From Lysinibacillus pakistanensis (GTDB lineage: Bacteria; Bacillota; Bacilli; Bacillales_A; Planococcaceae): a DNA stretch of 64,000 nt. Positions 29,856-39,562 of this stretch are shown piece after piece. Both the position numbers and the translations under genes were made by a program. The stretch spans positions 1-64,000 of the forward strand of contig BBDJ01000012.1 in NCBI GenBank assembly GCA_001312325.1. Reading direction: 5' to 3'. Under the pieces are notes generated by a model that saw only the letters and a list, made by a program, of their open reading frames with translations, was not told the DNA's origin and did no database searches. Within the stretch, counting starts at the first letter, position 1; every line of letters begins with the position of its first letter.

Positions 29856-30161
29856 ATTAAAGGGCATCTCTTTGTGGGGATGTCTGAACGCGATTTCCAA
29901 AAGATGATGAATTTCGAGTGTGCCTTTTATGGCATGAGGGCGCTACTCTTCGGACTTCCCATAGCAGCAATCTCTTCTTGGTTGATTTACAAAGGAATGT
30001 TCGTCGGAGGGGCGGACAATATCGATTTTGTGTTTCCATGGGGCAGTATGGCAATCAGCGTGTTCAGCGTGCTCTTTGTGGTGTTCATGACAATGCTGTA
30101 TGCCATTAGCAAGATAAAAAGAGAAAATATTATTGACGCGCTTCGGGATGATATGACTTGA
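29856..30161 (+). pseudogene. FtsX-like ABC permease C-terminal remnant
   Basis: About 95 residues: GMSERDFQKMMNFECAFYGMRALLFGLPIAAISSWLIYKGMFVGG, then two helices and KIKRENIIDALRDDMT. This matches the last part of an FtsX/MacB-type permease (last two or three membrane segments). The N-terminal several hundred residues are missing, with unrelated DNA upstream, so this is a genuine truncated remnant. GC-rich relative to its surroundings, like the peroxiredoxin/Crp pair. Confidence 0.75.
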
Positions 30162-30512
30162 TTCATAATCTTCCCAAAGGCCATTTGATTTTGTAATTGC
30201 AGAATCTGTCCTCTGCCCGACAGCAGGAAGAAAAAAAACGTTGCTGGGCAGATACTTTTTTTCCGAAACAGAAACATTTAAACAAAGGTTAACCGTCACC
30301 CGTGTGGAGAATATGTTTTTAGACAATTAAGTTTGTTACAATATAATAAGTCTTTTTAAAAATACAAAATATATGTGTAATGTGCATCTGTTTGCTTATA
30401 AACGAAATAAGTGAACAGATTTTTGTTTTGAAACGATTATTGACATTTATCCAATTAAATCATTGCGTTTTTTTCCATTGTTTCTCCTATTCACACAAAC
30501 TATAATAATGTT
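30162..30512. other. Intergenic upstream of second iron gene
   Basis: An imperfect hairpin CTGCCCGACAGCAGG / CGTTGCTGGGCAG (30205-30252), then AT-rich DNA ending at a Fur box. No gene seen. Confidence 0.45.
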
Positions 30513-30531
30513 GTAAATGATAATCATTTTC
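30513..30531. promoter_or_regulatory. Fur box
   Basis: GTAAATGATAATCATTTTC, one step from a perfect palindrome, 34 bases before the next binding-protein gene. Confidence 0.85.
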
Positions 30532-30564
30532 AATTAAGAGTAAGAAAGGAAAGGGGCAACAAGT

Positions 30565-31527
30565 GTGAAGAAACATCGTGAAAAGCAAATTATACTATGG
30601 GTAGGGAGTTTCCTCCTATTGTTGATAATATCGGCATGCAGTACTTCTAATGCTAATAGCAACAAGTCTAATGAGCAGGAAGAGGAAAGTGAGAAAACAG
30701 TTCAATATACAACGATTACAGATGAACAGGTTGAAATACCTGCAGATCCAAAACGAGTGGTTTATATTGGTCAGACAGTTGGTGATTTCTTGGTGATGGA
30801 TATTCCAATTGTTGGTAATAATCTTCCCAAAGATTCTCCTAGTTACTATGAAGGCAAACTTGAAGGAATCGTTGATATTGGAAATCCTGCTGACTTAGAG
30901 ACGATTTTGACTTTAAAACCTGATCTGATTATTAATGGCTATTACAAGGCTGATCCAAATCTTAATGAAGAATTGTCAAAAATCGCTACTACGATTCCCT
31001 TTAATCCTGCTCTTCCTTATACAGAACGAGTAAAAGAGATGGGGAATATCCTAGGTAAGCAGGAAGAAGTAGCTCAATTGCTTGCTAAGTTTGAAACAAA
31101 GTCTAAAGAAATGTTTGACAAGTTTCAATTAACAGAAGGGGAGACCGCAACAGTTTTCTATCAGCTAGGAAAGACGCTTTATGTTATGGGTGATCGTAGT
31201 CTAGGTGCTATTATTTATGGGAAAAATGGCTTTGCTGTCCCACCAGCAGTACAGAAGAATATTATTGATGTAGAAGGGGTATCTTTCCTAGAGGTTTCCG
31301 AAGAGGTGCTTCCTGAGTTTGCTGGTGATCATTTGTTTGTAATTGTACAAGAGGATAGTGAAAGTGAAGCAGAAGCTGATCGGCTGCTACAAAGCCCGAT
31401 ATGGGGAACTTTGCCTGCGGTCAAAAAGGGAACTGTTTATGTTGTTCCTAATGAATGGAATACAGATAATTTATTAGCTTTGGAGCAATTGTTCCAAAAG
31501 CTACCAGAGTGGATGCGCAAACAGTAA
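30565..31527 (+). CDS. Iron-siderophore ABC transporter substrate-binding lipoprotein
   Basis: 320 residues, intact. Signal peptide with lipobox LLIISACS, a Ser/Asn/Glu linker, then the FecB fold: VQYTTITDEQVEIPADPKRVVYIG, TILTLKPDLIING, and the second lobe ending WNTDNLLALEQLFQKLPEWM. It binds an iron-chelate outside the membrane for an ABC importer not encoded here. GTG start behind GAAAGGGG; Fur box upstream. The AraC-type regulator gene follows with its own Fur box. Confidence 0.92.
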   Translation: MKKHREKQIILWVGSFLLLLIISACSTSNANSNKSNEQEEESEKTVQYTTITDEQVEIPADPKRVVYIGQTVGDFLVMDIPIVGNNLPKDSPSYYEGKLEGIVDIGNPADLETILTLKPDLIINGYYKADPNLNEELSKIATTIPFNPALPYTERVKEMGNILGKQEEVAQLLAKFETKSKEMFDKFQLTEGETATVFYQLGKTLYVMGDRSLGAIIYGKNGFAVPPAVQKNIIDVEGVSFLEVSEEVLPEFAGDHLFVIVQEDSESEAEADRLLQSPIWGTLPAVKKGTVYVVPNEWNTDNLLALEQLFQKLPEWMRKQ

Positions 31528-31625
31528 AAATTATATCCGTCCAATCAATTTTTAAACCGCTAGTTTTCTAAAATAGCACATACTCGAACAATAGTTGATA
31601 GTGGGTCATTATATGTTACAATAAC

Positions 31626-31644
31626 GATAATGAGAATCATTTTC
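31626..31644. promoter_or_regulatory. Fur box
   Basis: GATAATGAGAATCATTTTC, two differences from the Fur 19-mer, just before the AraC/binding-protein regulator gene. Confidence 0.82.
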
Positions 31645-31663
31645 AATAGTTGGAGAGTTGCTT

Positions 31664-33325
31664 ATGAATCTAGCATCCTTATATATTAGGCTACAACACT
31701 ATGATCGATTTCAAGTTGATCGAATAATGTCAGCTAGTAGCCATAATGAGGGAATAAATAATCATGAAACAAATTTATGCACATTATTGATAGCACTCAG
31801 TCATGACATACGACTGTATGTAGACAAAATGGCAATCGATCTACGACAAGGAAGCTGCGCTCTCATTTTACCTGTACAAAGCTACACGGTAGAGTCAAGA
31901 AACAAAGAGGCACAGCTTGCTCGCTTTACCTTTGAAACCTTTGAAGTAGAAGGAATGACTTTGAACCGAATTGCTCATCCACCCATGCTTTACGGTTATC
32001 CTTATCATCTGTTATTTTCTCAAGTCAAGCAGGTATTAGGAAATGAAGCATGGATAAATAATCGATTTTGTTCCTCTCTATCCACATTAGAAATGGCGAT
32101 GTTGCAAGGTAGACTTCAGCAAATACTAGCTATGATGGTTCAGTTAGATGAACAAGCTAACCAGTTACAGAACGAAGAAAAGACAAAATTGGTTCAACAA
32201 ACTGTACAGTACATAGAACAGCATTATGATGAGGACTTGACAGTTGAACAACTAGCTAACATGGCTGGAATGGTGAGATGGCAATATAGTCAAAAGTTTA
32301 AAACATTGACCGGTAAAAAGCCGACTGATTATTTGACCCATGTACGTATAAACCAGGCAAAAAAACTTCTGAGTAATTCCACTGAGCCATTGAGAAAAAT
32401 AGCTCGACAAATTGGGTTTAAAGATGAATACTATTTCAGTCGGTGCTTTCATAAATTAACTGGAAACACTCCGCGTGAATATGCGAATGTTCATCTTCAT
32501 ACTCCAGAAAGAACAGTTATAGATTCATTTGGTAGAAAGATTCATGTTCCTAAAGATGCGACACGTATTGTGACTGATGGCAAATTTACACTTGGGGAAT
32601 TACTCGTTTTAGGCATATCTCCTATAGGAGCGGCCATCTCTATTATGAAAGATAACGTGATATATCACAATAGGCTACGAAATATTCATAGTATCGGGCA
32701 TTGGGCAGATCCGAATAAAATAGCACAGTTGCAGCCTGAGTTCATATTGCTTAGCTACTATCCACAAGATTTGCAGGAACTAGATGCGCTTGCTCCAACT
32801 GTTATACTAGACAAGAAGTTTAGACTGTTCGAGCGGTTACGGTATATCGCTAAACTATTTGAACGGAGTAAAGCGGCAGAGAAGTGGATTACTACATATG
32901 AAGACAAAGTAAGGCTAGTACGTAGGCAATTAGCAGATGTTTATGTTGCTGGAGAGACGGCTACTGTTTATCTCAAGTTAGGTGCAAAATTTTATGTTAT
33001 GTGTCAGACCGGGTTCGCTGCCAGCTTGTATGAATCTCTTGGTTTTCGTCCCACTCCCAAAGTAATACAGCTAATTGAGCAAGGGCAAGCATGGGTAGAA
33101 ATTCAGCAGCATCAAATAAATCATTATGCTGGAGAGCGTAATTTTATCTTGGCTTCTCCCAAAGAATTACAAACTATTACTCACTGTCCACAGATCGCCA
33201 CTTTAGCCGAGTTAACTCCCAGTAAGACTCATTTCGTAGATTTTACATGGAATCATTGTGATCCTATTACACGTGAACGGTTGTTAGAGGTTCTACCGTC
33301 TATTTTTAAGAAGAGGACTTTGTGA
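31664..33325 (+). CDS. AraC regulator fused to a siderophore-binding domain (Btr-like)
   Basis: 553 residues with two parts. About residues 155-280 form the AraC DNA-binding domain (two helix-turn-helices: LTVEQLANMAGMVRWQYSQKFK, and LRKIARQIGFKDEYYFSRCFHKLTGNTPREY). From about 285 onward it repeats the FecB binding-protein fold (RTVIDSFGRKIHVPKDATRIV). In B. subtilis the same fusion, Btr, senses ferric siderophore inside the cell and activates its uptake genes. The ATG at 31664 has TTGGAGAG seven bases away. Probable targets are the two binding-protein genes upstream. Confidence 0.9.
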   Translation: MNLASLYIRLQHYDRFQVDRIMSASSHNEGINNHETNLCTLLIALSHDIRLYVDKMAIDLRQGSCALILPVQSYTVESRNKEAQLARFTFETFEVEGMTLNRIAHPPMLYGYPYHLLFSQVKQVLGNEAWINNRFCSSLSTLEMAMLQGRLQQILAMMVQLDEQANQLQNEEKTKLVQQTVQYIEQHYDEDLTVEQLANMAGMVRWQYSQKFKTLTGKKPTDYLTHVRINQAKKLLSNSTEPLRKIARQIGFKDEYYFSRCFHKLTGNTPREYANVHLHTPERTVIDSFGRKIHVPKDATRIVTDGKFTLGELLVLGISPIGAAISIMKDNVIYHNRLRNIHSIGHWADPNKIAQLQPEFILLSYYPQDLQELDALAPTVILDKKFRLFERLRYIAKLFERSKAAEKWITTYEDKVRLVRRQLADVYVAGETATVYLKLGAKFYVMCQTGFAASLYESLGFRPTPKVIQLIEQGQAWVEIQQHQINHYAGERNFILASPKELQTITHCPQIATLAELTPSKTHFVDFTWNHCDPITRERLLEVLPSIFKKRTL

Positions 33326-34353
33326 TTACTTAGTAACTCATTATCAATTCAATTATGTGTCTTGAAAATTCAAAACCCGGATGTAATCATACAGCGGTGT
33401 ACTACTCTGAACAATGTAACTTATTATTTGTATAAATTCGAGCTATAGAATCTTAAGTAGAAAACAGCGAATTCGATTAAAATTTACGCGACATAGGTGA
33501 TATTTTTTTATAAATGTTGCCGACGTCCTTCGTTTTTGAATAAAAATAAGCCACGTATTTTGAACGGAGTTTGATCAAAAATACGTGGCTTCACCTGTTT
33601 ATAATAAAAATTGATTAATTTGGAATACAAATCTTCAACTAAATCACTTTGTTACTTTAATCACATTTATTTCATATTTTCCAAATTCATAAGCTTGTAC
33701 CACTTCTATTATTTTAGAAGTATCCCCTATAAGTAAAATGTGATCTACAGCGTACTAGTTTATACATTTCCTATTTTTTTGTGAATAATTTAAATATAAT
33801 CACTATACCGCTAAGAACAATAATTAATGAATAAATTAAGTAAAAGATATTTTTTTTCAACATCTATTTTATTCATGAAATAAATGTATATAAATACCCA
33901 GAAAAGGATTACTAACGTTCTCGTCTAAATCTACCTCCGATTATAAACTCATAAATATTAATCCAACCATTGTAAGGTTAGAGTCTTTATTATCTAAATA
34001 TTCTGCAATTTCATGCCCTACATTTGATAGAATAGACAATGAATTTTCATTTGCAAATTTTACAACACCCAACCACTTAAAAACTGCTAGATACCATTTT
34101 GCATAAAGCTCATTATCAAGGCTATTTATATTTTGAATTTACAATTGATTATTGAGTTTAATTATAGCAAAAAATTCAACTTATGTACATTTTAGGGGTT
34201 TTTATATTTTGTTATTTTAGTTAATCCCAAAACAAAAATTTATTTATCAGAGTACAGTACGTCTTGTAGATTGTAAAGAGGATGTAAAATGAAAATAGTA
34301 AATGTTGCATTAACTAGGGAATTAGTAAATAATAACATAAAAAGAGGGAAAAA
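33326..34353. other. Long intergenic with gene debris
   Basis: Contains a hairpin (33549-33590), a minus-strand fragment at 33653-33750 reading HILLIGDTSKIIEVVQAYEF, and a 30-codon single-helix frame at 33771-33863 (MLKKNIFYLIYSLIIVLSG) without a ribosome site. A minus-strand fragment at 33941-34137 reads ELYAKWYLAVFKWLGVVKFA and NVGHEIAEYLDNKDS. These look like worn remains of small genes; none can be named. Confidence 0.45.
33549..33590. terminator. Hairpin after the AraC-type regulator
   Basis: Arms AAGCCACGTATTTT / AAAATACGTGGCTT, 220 bases past the regulator stop; the T-run is weak on both sides. Confidence 0.5.
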
Positions 34354-34380
34354 GTGAACAATGAAAGGAAAAGAAAAATA

Positions 34381-35076
34381 ATGATTCGATATCAAGAAAA
34401 GGACTTTACATTATTTGAAAGTCAATTATACCAAACAACTTCAATTGTCATACATACAGATGATTGTATCGTAATTGTAGATCCTAATTTATTGCCTATT
34501 GAGGTAGAAGAAATTCGACAGTTCGTAAACGGAATAAAAGATAGTCGTCCTATCTATCTTCTTTTTACACATTCCCATTGGGATCATATTATTGGATATG
34601 GTGTTTTTCCAGAAGCAACTGTTATTGCAAGAGATGTTTTTAAAGATAGAGAGGATAAGGAAAATATTTTACAACAGTTGAAAGACTTTGATGTAAAACA
34701 TTATATCTCTCGAGACTATCCGATCATCTATCCGCATGTAGATATTGTGGTGTCTAAAGAAGGACAAGTATTAGAATTTGGCAATACTTCTTTAACATTT
34801 TATAAAGCTGATGGACACTGTGATGATGGTTTATTTATCGTCGTAGAACCTTTAGGATTATGGATCGCGGGTGATTACTTTTCTGACGTAGAAAATCCGT
34901 CTATTCAAAGTAACGAGGCATTTGTGGAAACACTTGAAAAAACGGAGTCTATATTAGAAAATCACGATATCCGATTCCTCATCACTGGCCATGGTCAAAT
35001 GGCAGACAGCAAAGAAGAAATATTAAAACGGAAACTAGAATCTTTAAATTATATTGAGGAAATGAAGACCCAATAA
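34381..35076 (+). CDS. Metallo-beta-lactamase fold hydrolase
   Basis: About 231 residues. The metal site is clear: THSHWDH (HxHxDH), the later DGHCDD histidine, IAGDYFSD (bridging Asp) and ITGHGQM (last His). The fold is that of glyoxalase II or lactonase-like enzymes; the substrate is unknown. Two starts are possible: GTG at 34354 behind AGAGGG, or ATG at 34381 (MIRYQEKDFTLFES) behind AAAGGA, which I prefer because the family starts there. Single gene. Confidence 0.87.
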   Translation: MIRYQEKDFTLFESQLYQTTSIVIHTDDCIVIVDPNLLPIEVEEIRQFVNGIKDSRPIYLLFTHSHWDHIIGYGVFPEATVIARDVFKDREDKENILQQLKDFDVKHYISRDYPIIYPHVDIVVSKEGQVLEFGNTSLTFYKADGHCDDGLFIVVEPLGLWIAGDYFSDVENPSIQSNEAFVETLEKTESILENHDIRFLITGHGQMADSKEEILKRKLESLNYIEEMKTQ

Positions 35077-35168
35077 TATTCAATTCTTGCTTCGACTACT
35101 AAACCTCTAGGAACCTATTTTTTATGGTTACGTTTGCAAAATTAATCTTATTTTCAAAATGATAAACA

Positions 35169-35199
35169 AAACACTCTCTAGTAAGTTGAGAGTGTTATA
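35169..35199 (+). terminator. Terminator of the metallo-hydrolase gene
   Basis: Arms AACACTCTC / GAGAGTGTT, 93 bases past the stop. Confidence 0.65.
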
Positions 35200-35636
35200 T
35201 TTGTGGCTTATTACTTTCAATGATAATTTCCACATTACCTAATCATATGAAGCAACAACAATACAGTACTAGAGTCAGCACCCACAACTGTTAGAAAGAT
35301 TAACATCTTGGGACCGGGAACCCCATTACTAAGCCACAATCCCACTGGTTACTCTTTTACCTTATAACCTCGTTCTAATAAAAATATAGCTACTTTAGCA
35401 GCTGTGTTATACCTGAATCCCAGCAGTGAACAATAATTTCTTTATATTTCGGAATTTTATTTAAACAATCTGGCAGCTCTTGTTCTGGAAAAATATTTGC
35501 ATCCTTAATTGTTAAACTTCTTATATGTTTAAGACTGTTTATTACATTAATTTCTACATTAATGCTAGATAGATTTAAATTTTTAATTAATTTTTATACT
35601 AAAAGCTACATATGATGTAGTAGCTAATAATTTATA

Positions 35637-35672
35637 AAATCCTGTGTTTATATGCAGGATTTTTTTCTATTC
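35637..35672. terminator. Terminator-like hairpin
   Basis: Arms AAAATCCTG / CAGGATTTT with T7, before the TraB/GumN gene. Confidence 0.7.
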
Positions 35673-35903
35673 CCCATTTGGTAAATGTAAATAACCTTAA
35701 GAAAAGTAGAAATGGACCTAAAAACTAAAATGATTTATAGAATTATTCCAGAATGTACAGCTAATCTCTCGTTATTTCGATCTAATTTTCAAGGTCATAC
35801 AATATTGTAAACATTACCACATTAAGTATAAAATAGATGGGTTTTATATGGTATAATTTCAAATGTTGCTTTAGCAAATATGAATAAAAGGGAGAGAAAA
35901 GAT

Positions 35904-37264
35904 ATGATGAAAAAGATAATGAAACGAACGAGTGCTGCGTTGCTTGGCGCTTCATTAATGCTGACTGCGGTTATGCCAGCGGTTCGTGCGGAGGAGCAAT
36001 CACCACCCCTAGTACCTTTGATTAGTGATTGGGCTATTGAAACATTAAACGAGGGTGAAAAATACGGAATTTATCCAACTGATTGGTATTATAAGGGCTT
36101 CCTTCAAGAAATTCCGGTGGAGAAGGTAAATGAACTACTGGCATTAACAGAAAAGAAAATTGCCTCTTTGGGCTTAAAAGAAAATAAACAATATAAGCCA
36201 GTCAGTGTGAAAAATGATAACACACGTGGTGATATTGTGAATCGCTTGTATAATATCGTGGCACGCTATGATTTACCTGTTGGCACAGATGCCGTTCAAT
36301 TTATGAAAGAGCATAACATATTACAAGGCTCTAAAAACGGATTACAGTTAGAGAAAAAGGCAACGACACAGCAGGCAGTTCTACTAGCTGTTCGATTTAT
36401 TAAAAATACATATGAGCTTGCAGAGCAAGGATCGAAGGGAGTAGCTGGGTAGTGGAGGATGAGGATACACTTGTCTATTTACTGGGTTCCATTCATCTAG
36501 GTACACCAGATTTATATCCATTCAATAAAAAACTAATGACAGCGTTTGAAGAAGCGGATGCACTGTTAGTAGAGGCAAATATTCTGGATACAAAAGGGCT
36601 TGAATACTATTCAGAAAAAGCAATGTATTCAGATGCTTAACACTGAAAGATGCTGTTGCGCCAGAAACTTATGCAAAGCTAGAGAAAGTTGCAGCGCTTT
36701 ATGATCTCCCGATGGAAGAATTGGCATTACAAAAGCCTTGGATGCTTTCAAATACGTTATCATTGTTGGCTATGGATGATTCCTATGGTATGACGCCACA
36801 AGAAATGGCGATGCATGGTATTGATATATACTTTTTATTGAATGCACAGCTAAAACAAAAGCCAGTGATTGAATTAGAGGGTACTAAAGCACAAGTTGAT
36901 ATGTTTGACGGGTTATCACCAGAAGCACAGGAACAATCTTTAGTCGCTGTACTGGATAGCATACTAACTCCATCTGGAGAAAATCAGTCTGAATTCCTCG
37001 GAGAGTGGTTTACAAGCTGGAAGCAAGGGGAAGTTGAAAACTTCGCAAAAAGCTTCCGAGCGATGGAAGGAGAATCTTCAGAATACAACGAAATGCTATT
37101 TGGTTTACGTGATGAACAAATGGCAAAGAAAATCATGAAATTACTTGAAGAGAAAAAAAGGTACGTACTTTGTTGTTGTTGGTTCAGGTCACTTTTTAAT
37201 CGAGAAAAGCGTTCGCTACCATTTGGAGAAAAACGGATACGAAGTAAAGCCGTTTTATCAATAA
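35904..37264 (+). CDS. TraB/GumN family exported protein, three frameshifts
   Basis: About 450 residues. A cleavable signal (KRTSAALLGASLMLTAVMPAVRA) is followed by a helical region (SDWAIETLNEGEKYGIYP, like an S-layer-homology module). The TraB/GumN domain then reads LVYLLGSIHLGTPDLYPF, VEANILD, LKDAVAPETYAKLEKV, and at the end TYFVVVGSGHFLIEKSVRYHLEKNGYEV. The GSIHLG and GSGHF histidines form the putative metal site of a Tiki-like protease family. Breaks near 36448, 36630 and 37157. The start at 35904 follows GGGAGAG. Function in bacteria is unknown. Confidence 0.82.
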
Positions 37265-37925
37265 ACTCTAAAAGAGATACTAATGTCAGGCTGTGTAGTT
37301 CTATACTATTGCAGTTGATTCATCATATCTAACGAAAATTGAATTTTACTATTGGTTATTTCTTTATCGAATAATCAAATATCATCATTAGTTGCACGAC
37401 TTGATGCCCCCAAATACTTTTCCCATCAGTGTGCGAGACGTGATAACTGCAACTACAGTTGGTCGAGTCGCCCGTGAAGAAGGATTTGTTTTCTTGGCGA
37501 TTGTGTCGTTAGGTAAGATACAGGTTCTTCTCTGGCGATTTTTGCCACATGTATTTTTAAAATTGTCTTAGAAGATAGGTTTCATTCCTAAGGAAATGCC
37601 CAAGTGTTGTAAGATAATTTTGGTGGTGGGTTAAGGCATGAATCTCCTTCGGTTTGCCTCAATGATTGACAGAAAATGGGTTTTGAAAAGTAAAAGGACA
37701 ATCGCCAATCATGAAATTCTTTGTTGATTTATTGGTGATATGTTAATCTATTCAAAAGACAGATACGCTTCTTTAGTGGATTGATTGGGTTAAAGCTTTC
37801 ATTTTAACTAAAAAAAGATGGTTTCTGTCTTTTTATTTGGTTTGATGGTAATTATTTGAAGAGTGTTTGCTCATTTAGGGCATATTAGTTAACTTTATTA
37901 TTGATATTTAAGGAGGACTAGGGAT
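37265..37925. other. Intergenic with ISL3-type remnant
   Basis: A stretch at 37420-37500 reads SVRDVITATTVGRVAREEG, possibly a worn transposase helix-turn-helix. 37697-37840 matches the ISL3 remnant at 38951. No intact gene. Confidence 0.45.
37697..37840 (+). mobile_element. ISL3-family remnant, copy 1 (3' part)
   Basis: About 140 bases closely matching 38951-39085 (for example GCCAATCATGAAATTCTTT, TGTTAATCTATTCA, GATTGATTGGGT). The second copy is joined to recognisable ISL3 transposase code, so this is the matching end of the same kind of element. Confidence 0.6.
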
Positions 37926-38105
37926 ATGGAGGCAATAGTTTTATTCTCTGCATTACTTTTAATGCCTGTAATTGCATTTTTTTTTATGTTCCGCTTTTTA
38001 AAGCATTTCTCCAAACAAAACGAAGGAATAGCATTAACATCATTTCTATTTGCTCTTATAATCTGGACTTTTAGTTCAAGTATCTTATTAGCCGGTGGAG
38101 GTTAG
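37926..38105 (+). CDS. Small two-helix membrane protein
   Basis: 59 residues: MEAIVLFSALLLMPVIAFFF, a charged turn RFLKHFSKQNEG, then LTSFLFALIIWTFSSSILL. A strong AAGGAGG lies upstream and a terminator-like hairpin at 38127-38155 follows, so it is likely expressed. Family not recognised. It lies between two ISL3 remnants. Confidence 0.6.
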   Translation: MEAIVLFSALLLMPVIAFFFMFRFLKHFSKQNEGIALTSFLFALIIWTFSSSILLAGGG

Positions 38106-38126
38106 TAAGGGGGCATGAGAAAGATT

Positions 38127-38156
38127 GAAGGGTAGCTTTTTTTAGAGCCACCCTTC
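38127..38156 (+). terminator. Terminator-like hairpin
   Basis: Arms GAAGGGTAGC / GCCACCCTTC around a T-rich loop, after the 59-residue gene. Confidence 0.5.
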
Positions 38157-38231
38157 TCTTATATTTCCTATCAATAATCTTGATGAGTCCAATACCACTG
38201 CTTGCGGAGAAATTTAGGCAAAAAACTGCAC

Positions 38232-38263
38232 CTCCAATTGTTAGATGGTGCGTCTAACAATTG
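38232..38263. repeat. Perfect 12-bp inverted repeat
   Basis: CCAATTGTTAGA / TCTAACAATTGG with an 8-base spacer, in the context CTGCACCT...GGGGCTTAG. This motif is often found at the borders of IS3-type elements in Bacillaceae (from memory). Confidence 0.65.
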
Positions 38264-38304
38264 GGGCTTAGTTCATTAGACTGGTGGTTCTGATTTAATT
38301 TTTA

Positions 38305-38640
38305 TTATTTCTGTAATGTGAAAAATATACTATCCTTCATACTATAATAAGCAGAATTTGTAATCCATTCAAAAGAATAAACAATAGAATTTTCATCCGC
38401 AAATTCTACAAAAAAAGTTATATCATCAAAGTTACACAATAAATTACTAAGAAGCTCAACATTCTTAAAATCATTTTCCTTCTTAAACACCCCCACCGCT
38501 TTCTCTAAAGAGTCTCTCAAAGCAGCTCTTTCTGTAACTTCTACCTTGTCAGAAATTTCCTTCAAACATTTTTGAGGCCCCCTTAATAAATCTGTAATCT
38601 CGCGTTCAGTCAAATGTTTAGAATTAAGTGAATTTATCAA
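38305..38640 (-). CDS. Hypothetical cytoplasmic protein
   Basis: 111 residues, mixed charge, helical first half (LTEREITDLLRGPQKCLKEI) and a beta-like second half (DDITFFVEFADENSIVYSFEWI). A GGAGAGG site precedes the ATG. No family recognised; size and composition are like immunity-type proteins. It lies between the two ISL3 remnants. Confidence 0.6.
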   Translation of the reverse strand: MINSLNSKHLTEREITDLLRGPQKCLKEISDKVEVTERAALRDSLEKAVGVFKKENDFKNVELLSNLLCNFDDITFFVEFADENSIVYSFEWITNSAYYSMKDSIFFTLQK

Positions 38641-39215
38641 TATATCCTCTCCTTTTTAACTTCCTAATTGATACCATTGTAAATTAAAATTAACACATTT
38701 CATTTGATTAATTTTGTTAATTATACCAATAAATCGGTTCTTCACCAAAAGTCGTGGATGACAAAATCAGCGACCTGTTTCTAAACGTAAACGAAGAAAT
38801 AAACGGTCTTCATTTCGATAGCCAAATGCGATACAAGCCGTTTATCCAACTGCGATTCATGTGCTGGATCGCTTTCATCTTGTGCAATTTTTCACCGATG
38901 CCCAGCAGCGAAGACGACGGTATTTAGGAGAAGCCAAAAAGCATCATAAAGAGCAATTGCCAATCATGAAATTCTTTATTGATTTGTCTGTGTTAATCTA
39001 TTCATCAGTCAGATACGCTACTTTGATGGATTGATTGGGTCAGAGCTTTCATTTTAACCAAAAAGGTGGATTCTGCCTTTTGATTAGGTATACGCTTTAG
39101 TGCCTGATTACTTCCAGAGTCTCTCCATGTGGCAAACACACTTTTCAAAATAGTGCACATATAAACATAAAAAAAATCCAAACTAATTTTACGTCAAAAT
39201 TTTAAGGAGGTTACC
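38641..39215. other. Intergenic with ISL3 transposase remnant
   Basis: Mostly occupied by the remnant at 38760-39085, then about 100 bases leading to tlp with its AAGGAGG site. No intact gene. Confidence 0.5.
38760..39085 (+). mobile_element. ISL3-family transposase remnant, copy 2
   Basis: Reads QAVYPTAIHVLDRFHLVQFF then TDAQQRRRRYLGEAKKHHKE. The catalytic-core wording with the aspartate in LDRFH is typical of ISL3-family DDE transposases, followed by the region shared with 37697-37840. Most of the protein is lost. Confidence 0.75.
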
Positions 39216-39452
39216 TTGGCTAATTCAAGACACTCGAAACCAGATGATAGATCCAATAACGTTGAACGAATTGGTGATATCATTAAGAACACTGAAGAAA
39301 AACTTCATGAAGCGGAAATTAGTTTGGAATTTGCAGATCCTATGCAAAGTGAAATGATTAAAGAAAAGAATAAGCGACGTCAAAAGTCAATTGAAGGTTT
39401 AAAAGAAGAAATGAAAGATGAAATGGCAGCACGTAAAAAAGGGGAAGTGTAG
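39216..39452 (+). CDS. tlp: Small acid-soluble spore protein Tlp
   Basis: 78 residues: SKPDDRSNNVERIGDIIKNT, then EAEISLEFADPMQSEMIKEKNKRRQKSIEGLKEEMKDE. This matches the spore protein Tlp of Bacillus, made in the forespore. TTG start behind AAGGAGG. In B. subtilis it is transcribed by the forespore sigma factors; I did not find a clear promoter match here. Terminator-like hairpin downstream. Confidence 0.92.
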   Translation: MANSRHSKPDDRSNNVERIGDIIKNTEEKLHEAEISLEFADPMQSEMIKEKNKRRQKSIEGLKEEMKDEMAARKKGEV

Positions 39453-39507
39453 AGAAGAACACTTAGCTACTAACTTCTCTCATCTTTCTAAAAACGCCTC
39501 CAACAAA

Positions 39508-39562
39508 AAGCAGATGGTTTAGAAGCTCTATAATGGGCCTCTATATTGCCATCTGCTTATTA
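39508..39562 (+). terminator. Terminator-like hairpin after tlp
   Basis: Arms AAGCAGATGG / CCATCTGCTT around a long loop. Confidence 0.55.

Larger units (their letters stand above)
35077..35903. other. Intergenic with terminators and a minus-strand remnant
   Basis: Terminator hairpins lie at 35169-35197 and 35637-35672. Between 35349 and 35590 the minus strand reads NLNLSSINVEINVINSLKH, IRSLTIKDANIFPEQELP and IPKYKEIIVHCWDSG. It then breaks frame to AAKVAIFLLERGYKVKE. This is the tail of a lost gene with a rhodanese-like or leucine-rich look; the family is undecided. Confidence 0.45.

Noticed and set aside
29943..30326. Two long minus-strand frames over the FtsX fragment
   Set aside because: They are shadows: the plus-strand frame has clear permease wording with membrane helices, while these lack a ribosome site and family resemblance.
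33771..33863. 30-codon membrane peptide
   Set aside because: No ribosome site and located in gene debris; kept only as a note in the intergenic entry.
37420..37500. Intact helix-turn-helix regulator (VITATTVGRVAREEG)
   Set aside because: No start or stop in suitable positions and no ribosome site; better read as worn transposase code.
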